Shown here: positions 16,801 to 26,946 of the stretch, piece by piece
How the letters are laid out: each line of letters starts with the position of its first letter
How positions within the stretch are numbered: the stretch's first letter is position 1
NCBI GenBank assembly: GCA_009746045.1
Contig: RPFO01000448.1
Span: 706,501 to 739,000 of the forward strand
Direction: 5' to 3'
From: Mesostigma viride
Taxonomy: Eukaryota > Streptophyta > Mesostigmatophyceae > Mesostigmatales > Mesostigmataceae
DNA length: 32,500 bases
Made by a program: the position numbers and the translations under genes
The notes under the pieces: generated by a model
Seen by the model: the letters and a program-made list of their open reading frames with translations, nothing else
Database searches by the model: none
Told to the model about the DNA's origin: nothing

Positions 16801-19800
16801 TCACCCCCAGATGTCAGCAGCTCCATGCCGTCAGGCGTGTACGCGAGGGTCCGTGCGGTGCCGTTCATTTTCAGGGTGCCGATCAGGTGCCGCGACTGGA
16901 GCGACGCCAGCATGATGCGGCCCCCCGCACCCAGGAACGCAACCTGAACGCAGATAATGCCAGGAGAGCCAAGATGAGGTTTAGGGTTTACGATTGTTTC
17001 GTGGCAACTGGTATCAGTATTGGGCCATCCCACGGCAGCAGTGCATGGATTCAGAGCTGTCTTCATAGAAATGTATGCTCCGCGAATGCCTGCCTAAGGT
17101 CGGACATCTGCTGGTCCATCCAGGGCATAGGATGGACCATAGCAACCGATCATGCGCTAATATGCGTCGAAATGTAGACTGAACATGATCGATATTAGTT
17201 CAGACAGGTGCCAACTCTGTAGTGAGCCGCTGAGTGACCGGAGGCAATGACAGACAGGTGCCAGCTCTTAGTGATCAGTTGTGTCCACGACACACCAGTG
17301 TACAGCGGCTGAGTGACCGGAGGCAATGACAGACAGGTGCCAGCTCTTAGTGATCAGTTGTGTCCACGACACACCAGTGTACAGCGGCTGAGTGACCGGA
17401 GGCAATGACAGACAGGTGCCAGCTCCGTAGTGATCAGTTGTGTCCACGACACACCAGTGTACAGCGGCTGAGTGACCGGAGGCAATGACAGACAGGTGCC
17501 AGCTCTTAGTGATCAGTTGTGTCCACGACACACCAGTGTACAGCGGCTGAGAGACCGGAGGCAACGACAGACAGGTGCCAGCTCTTAGTGATCAGTTGTG
17601 TCCACGACATACCAGTGTACAGCGGCTGAGAGACCGGAGGCAACGACCATGACGTGGCTGCTGATGCCACAATTACTGAAATCCCCCATTCCCTCACGCT
17701 GCCAGTGTTACCTGTATTCTGCGGCTCTACCTGCCCCTACTGTTGAGGGTGCTGTGCACGCCATGTCATCTAGACCCCGACACGACTGCCTTCAAACGTC
17801 CCACACAGCTCTCCACCTCCCCATACTGCCCTCCACCTCCCCATATTGATCACGGCAACGTAAGCCACATGCGCCCGCACAGTGGAGCGCATCATCATCG
17901 TCAGTCAGCATGAGACCCCACCATGCCAGCTCAGCACCACAGACATGGCAGAAAACATGGCCATCTCCGGCGTCTGCTCGTTCCCTTTACCTCGTCCCTG
18001 GCAGGTGATGCCGCAAACGTCTCCAGACTCTTCTCCTCGCAGCCTGGCGGGGCATGCAGGCGGTACGCAGTGTGACAGGTGGCAGCTGTCAGCAAGCCAA
18101 GCAACAGCACCATGGTGGCTGGTCCCACCAGGATGCATGGGTGCACTGCGGATGGCTAGGATCATTTAAGTGAGAGCACTAGGATCTATATATAATGACA
18201 CATATAGAGGGACCTCCAGCACGTTCCATGCTGGAAGCCCCATGATTGATCCGCAATTGTGCACTAGTGAGTCGATAAAATAAGTTGTCGTCGTTCTTTT
18301 TTTTTGTTGTTGTTAAAAAAAAAAAAAAAACACATCCAGACTAGTGAACATGCTGATGACGTACCCTTGGGAATCGTTGGCAAAACAGACTGCCCTTTTC
18401 TTTTCCTTTTCTTTTATTTTTTCTGTTCCACATTCACACAATGTGCAACACATTCTGTAACATATTTACTTATCACACCACCCCAATCCCACACCGTCCC
18501 GCTCCATCAAACCCGATCACGCCAACATCACCGCAATCTGTCATTCCCAGAAACGCCCACGAGAGCTTATCCGCAGTATGTCGGCAAGGTACACATCGAG
18601 TCCCATGCATATTAATTAATTTATGCACCCAAGGAACACAATGAGTCACATGCTTATTAATTAATCAATGTCCGCAAGGTGCACACCGATGAGGCAGTTG
18701 ACGCGCTCCACCTGCGCCGAGCCCATGTCGAAGACGTAGTAATGCTTGCGACGGCCCACCGCGATCACCTGCGAGGGGTCAGGGGGGAGAAAGCGAGCAG
18801 AGAAGACCGGAGCTTGATGTTAGGAAGGGAGGACAAGGGGAGCGTGGATGGGGTAAAAGGGGTCCATCACGGCCACAGGCACACCTGGTTCTTGTAACTT
18901 CTCTCCCCGTAGCATGTGCATAGGGCGACCAAGGGATTCAAGGATGCATGCCTCTTCAAGTACCGAAGCGGTCACCTGCCATTTCCACGCAACTCTTGTC
19001 AAGTCGCAAGAGCAACTTGGATGCACTGGGGCTGTCCACTTGGATTTTCCATGATGGCGGAAACACTGCCATGTGTGGATGAAGATTATTACGAAATGCA
19101 AAAGCTGACACGGTGCCGATCTGCTTGACGCACTCACCTTGTCTCCGCTGGCAGAGAAGTTGGCGTCGTAGATGGGCATGTCCTCCAGGAACACGCGCTG
19201 GATGAGCGGGTTCTTGGAGCCGTCGACCTGCCGGGATCAAAGGAGATGCAACGGGCAGAATGTGAACATGTGTTTACTTTTCGACCCCCCCCCAAAACCT
19301 ATTTTTATCTAGTCCTAGCCTGGAAATGTCATCCATGCTTTCTGCATGCTGGAAACGCCCAAGGCCCAGAGCAATTATCAAAACATCATCTCGATCGCGG
19401 TATCCACTACCCAAACTGGGCCAAAAGCCAACAGAGAAATGAGGCGACAGCTGCAAGCAGGAAGGGGTGCCTACAACATGGCCAAGATGCTATGGGCTTG
19501 CTTGCTCCACCCTGCTGAAACTGCTACCAGCGCAACCGAGCTCGAATGCAAGATATAGAAAAGTGCCGCAATGTCCTAGTACAGCCCCTGCCGAAACAGG
19601 GTCTGCTCTGAGTTACAGGCTTCGTCTCGCCTGATTCACAGGTCTGGCGATTGTGTGTAATCCAGCAACTATATTATAGCATGGATGTAGGTGCTCTTGG
19701 ATTCCAAAACAGTTACAGCATGCCCAGGGAATGGGTGGACCAAGCTCGAGGGTACCAACGACGCTCATACTTGCAAGACAGTAAGCGCCTTGTCCAAAAA

Positions 19801-22800
19801 CACGGGGCCTGTCAACGGTACAAACGGATCAACCATACCTGGAAGACATCAAGCGCTTTGTCCGAAAACACAGGGCCTGACTAGGGTACCGACAGATCAA
19901 TTGTACCTGGAAGAAAGTGAGGGCCTTGTCCAGGCTTGCCGTCATCATGACCTGGGAGCGCTGGTGGAAGCGAAGCGCACGCACGACACCCTGCAGGGAC
20001 GCAGACGGAAGCAGATTGAGATGATGATCACAGTGATGAGGACGAGGACGACCTTGACGAGCAGTAATGATAGTTGTGGCAGTGGTGGGAGTGGCTGTGC
20101 CAATCACCACCCCGAGCGCGCCACACCAAGTGCGGCCATATCTGGAAAAAACAAAATCCATACAAGCCAACCCACGACTGCAGAGCCGCTCCCGTACCTC
20201 CTGCTGCCCAGTCACTAGGGCTTCACCAGGCACCCCCTACTGTGTTATTCTAGCATGCCCTTGAACAATAGGCCACCACCCCGCCTAAGCACGTGCCTGG
20301 GAATGTAGACAACTCCCCCTCGATTACACATGACGAGACGGAACACAAAAACTGCCAACAGGGTGCCCGTCACCCACCTGGCAGGGGCTCTGCTGGTTGG
20401 CGTCCTTGAGCCTCGACACCTCAATATGGCCCTGCGGCAGCCGCCGCGAACGCTGGGACCCTGTGAGTGCCGCCGCACTCTTGAGCACATCCTCCGCTGC
20501 CAGCTCACCCTCTGCCTCCTCGTCGTCCGAGTCGCCACCTGCCCTTCGAGGGGATCGTTCGCCCTCGTCGCTGTCATCCCTGGCAGCTGCGTGTTTAAGC
20601 AGAGACATGAGGGAGTCCGCTGCGTGAAAAGGGAATGTGTCAGGGAAAACATGAGGCTTCAAGGGAAGACGACAGGACTACCAGTGTATAGCCCTGACCA
20701 ACAGGACGACAGGAATACGAGTGTAACGCCTTGAACACCAGGACGACAGGACTACCAGTGTAAAGCCTTGAACACCAGGACGACAGGAACACGAGTGTAA
20801 CGCCTTGACCACCAGGACGACAGGAACACGAGTGCAACGCCTTGACCAACAGGACGACAGGAATACGAGTGTAAAGCCTTGACCACCAGGACGACAGGAA
20901 TACGAGTGTTACGCCTTGACCACCAGGACGACAGGAATACGAGTGTAACGCCTTGACCACCAGGACGACAGGAATACGAGTGTAAAGCCTTGACCACCAG
21001 GACGACAGGAATACGAGTGTATCGCCTTGACCACCAGGACGACAGGAACACGAGTGCAACGCCTTGACCAACAGGACGACAGGAACACGAGTGTAAAGCC
21101 TTGACCACCAGGACGACAGGAATACGAGTGTATCGCCTTGACCACCAGGACGACAGGAATACGAGTGTAAAGCCTTGACCACCAGGACGACAGGAATACG
21201 AGTGTATCGCCTTGACCACCAGGACGACAGGAATACGAGTGTAAAGCCTTGACCACCAGGACGACAGGAATACGAGTGTTACGCCTTGACCACCAGGACG
21301 ACAGGAATACGAGTGTAACGCCTTGACCACCAGGACGACAGGAACACGCCTTGACCACCAGGACGACAGGAACACGAGTGTAACGCCTTGACCACCAGGA
21401 CGACAGGAATACGAGTGTTACGCCTTGACCACCAGGACGACAGGAACACGCCTTGACCACCAGGACGACAGGAATACGAGTGTAAAGCCTTGACCACCAG
21501 GACGACAGGAACACGAGTGTAACGCCTTGACCACCAGGACGACAGGAACACGAGTGCAACGCCTTGACCAACAGGACGACAGGAATACGAGTGTAAAGCC
21601 TTGACCACCAGGACGACAGGAATACGAGTGTAACGCCTTGACCACCAGGACGACAGGAATACGAGTGTAACGCCTTGACCACCAGGACGACAGGAACACG
21701 CCTTGACCACCAGGACGACAGGAATACGAGTGTAACGCCTTGACCACCAGGACGACAGGAATACGAGTGTAACGCCTTGACCACCAGGACGACAGGAACA
21801 CGCCTTGACCACCAGGACGACAGGAATACGAGTGTAACGCCTTGAACACCAGGACGACAGGAACACGAGTGTAAAGCCTTGACCACCAGGACGACAGGAA
21901 TACGAGTGTAACGCCTTGACCACCAGGACGACAGGAATACGAGTGTAACGCCCTGAACACCAGGACGACAGGAATACGAGTGTAACGCCCTGACCACCAG
22001 GACGACAGGAATACGAGTTTAAAGCCCTGAACACCAGGACGACAGGAATACGAGTGTAACGCCTTGACCACCAGGACGACAGGAATACGAGTGTGCAATG
22101 TGGAAATGACGCTATGCTTAACCCCACCTTCCCAGCGTCGAGCCCAGATGCATCACAACATTCAAATCGGAAGAAAAAACTGCCATAATCAAGTGTCACC
22201 CATGCTAGTCTACGTGCTAATAATCAAGTGTCGCCCATGCTAGTCTACGTGCTAATAATCAAGTGTCGCCCATGCTAGTCTACGTGCTAATAATTAAGTG
22301 TCGCGCAGGCAGCCACCCAAACCCACCAAATATCTGCTCTCCCGCCCTTACGGAGGAATTCCTGATAAGATGCACTCAAATCGAAACACGAAAAGGCCAC
22401 TCTCACTACCAACCAGGCCACCCATGCACACATTGCAGGCGCTAGACGCTTGCCAAGAAACATCCTTCAAGAAGGGATACTCCTAACTCATAGCGTCTTC
22501 CCAATATGCACCCAAGCATCCCAACATTTTCACAATCCAACCCCCTCTCAGGCGCAGGTGCCATAGAAAAATCCCGCAAGGTGCCACACCCACACCCTAC
22601 CTTTGCTCTTGTCCACCATGGATTTGGGTTTCGCCCAGGCCACCCCTGGGTTCAGCTTTGCGTGCCTGTCCAAGGGTTTTATATAGGACATGGCACAGGC
22701 AAAGAACAAGGTTAGCCATTCGACCCATGAACTAACTAAAACCAAATGAGGCATTCATGTCGCTAACTAAATAGGTGGTCACCATCGTGGTAGCCACGCG

Positions 22801-23920
22801 GACCTCATGCGTTTCATATCCATGGGACATCCGGCGCAGGCAGGAAATCTGGAGAATCTCCTACTCATACAACAGCTATGAATAATATAACAGCTATATT
22901 CAATTAGTTAATATAACAGCTATAAATAATCTACTTACTAGTAACATACAATCTCATAATTCACGGCACCGAGCGCAACACCGGCGGCTAAACCTGGCGA
23001 CCACGGTGCTAAATGCTAAGCATGAAGGAACAGGATCTCGGCTTGCGCGGACAAACATAAGCCAAAACAGCGTTAACAAGCAACCATTGAGCAATGTCCA
23101 GTTAGGACAGTTAGTACATGAGAGTGTGTGGCCTATTAGAAGAATCCATCATGCGGACGATTGTACCGACAGAAGGGATATGTGCCCAAGACTTCTAGTC
23201 ATGGGCCTGGGCATCTGGCCGTTAGCAACAAACTAAGGTATGCGCCTTGCATTCTTGGGAATCATACTTGGTGAGTGATGGGAATGTCAACCGAACCCTG
23301 AAGACGCTGCTAAAGCCACCGTGAGCATATATAGGTGTGCCAAGTGCTCAGCTATTATACAGAATTCATCCACTTTGCCAAGCATGCATCCCTATCAGCC
23401 CGAAAGCTAAGCTCGACTTCCGCATGATAAGCAGAATAGGCTCTGAATGCTAGTAACCCCATCACTTGGCTCAAGCCTTCGATAGAGCGACGCGAGGAGG
23501 AAGGCCACGGCCGGGGGATGCCAAAACAGGATCCCACCGTGGCTTGTACCAGGTCACGGCCAGTGGGGCCTTACGGTCCACCAACAGACTCGCCCTCTAT
23601 GTGGAGACAAGGAAGGCCCCCGAGAGTTTGCGCATCATAGGGGAGTGTTCCTAAACCGTGTGTGTGGGGGGGGGGATTCAGATACCTTATCAGCATCGGG
23701 ACTGCACAAATAATATTATTAGGGGAAATCCCATGATTGCGTTTCATATCAGAGTTAGCAACAGCAGTAGCAGCAGTAGTAGCGCGGGAGAAGTCACATT
23801 ATTGCTATTATATTATTATCGTTAGCAACAACAGCGGCCGCCACCGCCGCAGTAGTAGTGGTAGTGGTAGTGGGTAGTGGTCGTGGTCGTGGGTAGTGGT
23901 CGTGGTCGTGGTCGTGGTCA

Positions 23921-23979
<59 letters not shown>

Positions 23980-23980
23980 A

Positions 23981-24015
<35 letters not shown>

Positions 24016-24112
24016 ATGGTCGTGGTCGTGGTCGTGGTCATGGTCGTGGTCATGGTCGTGGTCGTGGTCGTGGTCGTGGTCATGGTCGTGGTCGTGGTCG
24101 TGGTCGTGGTCA

Positions 24113-24153
<41 letters not shown>

Positions 24154-24178
24154 ATGGTCGTGGTCGTGGTCGTGGTCA

Positions 24179-24236
<58 letters not shown>

Positions 24237-24322
24237 GGTGGTCGTGGTCATGGTCGTGGTCATGGTCGTGGTCGTGGTCGTGGTCGTGGTCATGGTCGTG
24301 GTCGTGGTCGTGGTCGTGGTCA

Positions 24323-24363
<41 letters not shown>

Positions 24364-24388
24364 ATGGTCGTGGTCGTGGTCGTGGTCA

Positions 24389-24440
<52 letters not shown>

Positions 24441-24604
24441 GGTGGTCGTGGTCATGGTCGTGGTCGTGGTCGTGGTCGTGGTCATGGTCGTGGTCGTGGT
24501 CGTGGTCATGGTCGTGGTCGTGGTGGTGGTCGTGGTCGTGGTCGTGGTCGTGGTCATGGTCGTGGTCGTGGTGGTGGTCGTGGTCGTGGTCGTGGTCGTG
24601 GTCA

Positions 24605-24639
<35 letters not shown>

Positions 24640-24700
24640 ATGGTCGTGGTCGTGGTCGTGGTCGTGGTGGTGGTCATGGTCGTGGTCGTGGTCGTGGTCA

Positions 24701-24771
<71 letters not shown>

Positions 24772-24796
24772 ATGGTCGTGGTCGTGGTCGTGGTCA

Positions 24797-24848
<52 letters not shown>

Positions 24849-24862
24849 GGTGGTCATGGTCA

Positions 24863-24915
<53 letters not shown>

Positions 24916-24988
24916 ATGGTCGTGGTCGTGGTCGTGGTCATGGTCGTGGTCGTGGTGGTGGTCGTGGTCGTGGTCGTGGTCGTGGTCA

Positions 24989-25047
<59 letters not shown>

Positions 25048-25072
25048 ATGGTCGTGGTCGTGGTCGTGGTCA

Positions 25073-25107
<35 letters not shown>

Positions 25108-25108
25108 A

Positions 25109-25143
<35 letters not shown>

Positions 25144-25198
25144 ATGGTCGTGGTCGTGGTCGTGGTCATGGTCGTGGTCGTGGTCGTGGTCGTGGTCA

Positions 25199-25244
<46 letters not shown>

Positions 25245-25245
25245 G

Positions 25246-25310
<65 letters not shown>

Positions 25311-25342
25311 GGTGGTCGTGGTCGTGGTCGTGGTCGTGGTCA

Positions 25343-25377
<35 letters not shown>

Positions 25378-25402
25378 ATGGTCGTGGTCATGGTCGTGGT
25401 CA

Positions 25403-25467
<65 letters not shown>

Positions 25468-25492
25468 ATGGTCGTGGTCGTGGTCGTGGTCA

Positions 25493-25527
<35 letters not shown>

Positions 25528-25552
25528 ATGGTCGTGGTCGTGGTCGTGGTCA

Positions 25553-25593
<41 letters not shown>

Positions 25594-25618
25594 ATGGTCG
25601 TGGTCGTGGTCGTGGTCA

Positions 25619-25652
<34 letters not shown>

Positions 25653-25749
25653 GGTGGTCGTGGTGGTGGTCGTGGTCATGGTCGTGGTCGTGGTCGTGGT
25701 CGTGGTCATGGTCGTGGTCGTGGTCGTGGTCATGGTCGTGGTCGTGGTG

Positions 25750-25791
<42 letters not shown>

Positions 25792-25809
25792 ATGGTCGTG
25801 GTCGTGGTG

Positions 25810-25887
<78 letters not shown>

Positions 25888-25996
25888 ATGGTCGTGGTCG
25901 TGGTCGTGGTCATGGTCGTGGTCGTGGTCGTGGTCATGGTCGTGGTCGTGGTCGTGGTCGTGGTGGTGGTCGTGGTCGTGGTCGTGGTCGTGGTCA

Positions 25997-26031
<35 letters not shown>

Positions 26032-26056
26032 ATGGTCGTGGTCATGGTCGTGGTCA

Positions 26057-26127
<71 letters not shown>

Positions 26128-26158
26128 ATGGTCGTGGTCGTGGTCGTGGTCGTGGTCA

Positions 26159-26193
<35 letters not shown>

Positions 26194-26218
26194 ATGGTCG
26201 TGGTCGTGGTCGTGGTCA

Positions 26219-26259
<41 letters not shown>

Positions 26260-26284
26260 ATGGTCGTGGTCGTGGTCGTGGTCA

Positions 26285-26330
<46 letters not shown>

Positions 26331-26344
26331 GGTGGTCGTGGTCA

Positions 26345-26397
<53 letters not shown>

Positions 26398-26470
26398 ATG
26401 GTCGTGGTCGTGGTCGTGGTCATGGTCGTGGTCGTGGTGGTGGTCGTGGTCGTGGTCGTGGTCGTGGTCA

Positions 26471-26529
<59 letters not shown>

Positions 26530-26554
26530 ATGGTCGTGGTCGTGGTCGTGGTCA

Positions 26555-26589
<35 letters not shown>

Positions 26590-26590
26590 A

Positions 26591-26625
<35 letters not shown>

Positions 26626-26680
26626 ATGGTCGTGGTCGTGGTCGTGGTCGTGGTCATGGTCGTGGTCGTGGTCGTGGTCA

Positions 26681-26726
<46 letters not shown>

Positions 26727-26727
26727 G

Positions 26728-26769
<42 letters not shown>

Positions 26770-26871
26770 ATGGTCGTGGTCGTGGTCGTGGTCATGGTCG
26801 TGGTCGTGGTCGTGGTCATGGTCGTGGTCGTGGTCGTGGTCATGGTCGTGGTCGTGGTCGTGGTCGTGGTA

Positions 26872-26946
<75 letters not shown>

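Noticed and set aside
18304-18340. Poly-A tract of 16 as a retroposon tail
   Set aside because: No matching element upstream and no flanking direct repeats. It lies in UTP18 intron 8.
20640-22199. Minus-strand ORFs up to 362 codons with repeated SCRPGGQG
   Set aside because: They are the 37-bp minisatellite read through. The unit is not a multiple of three, and the array is in UTP18 intron 4.
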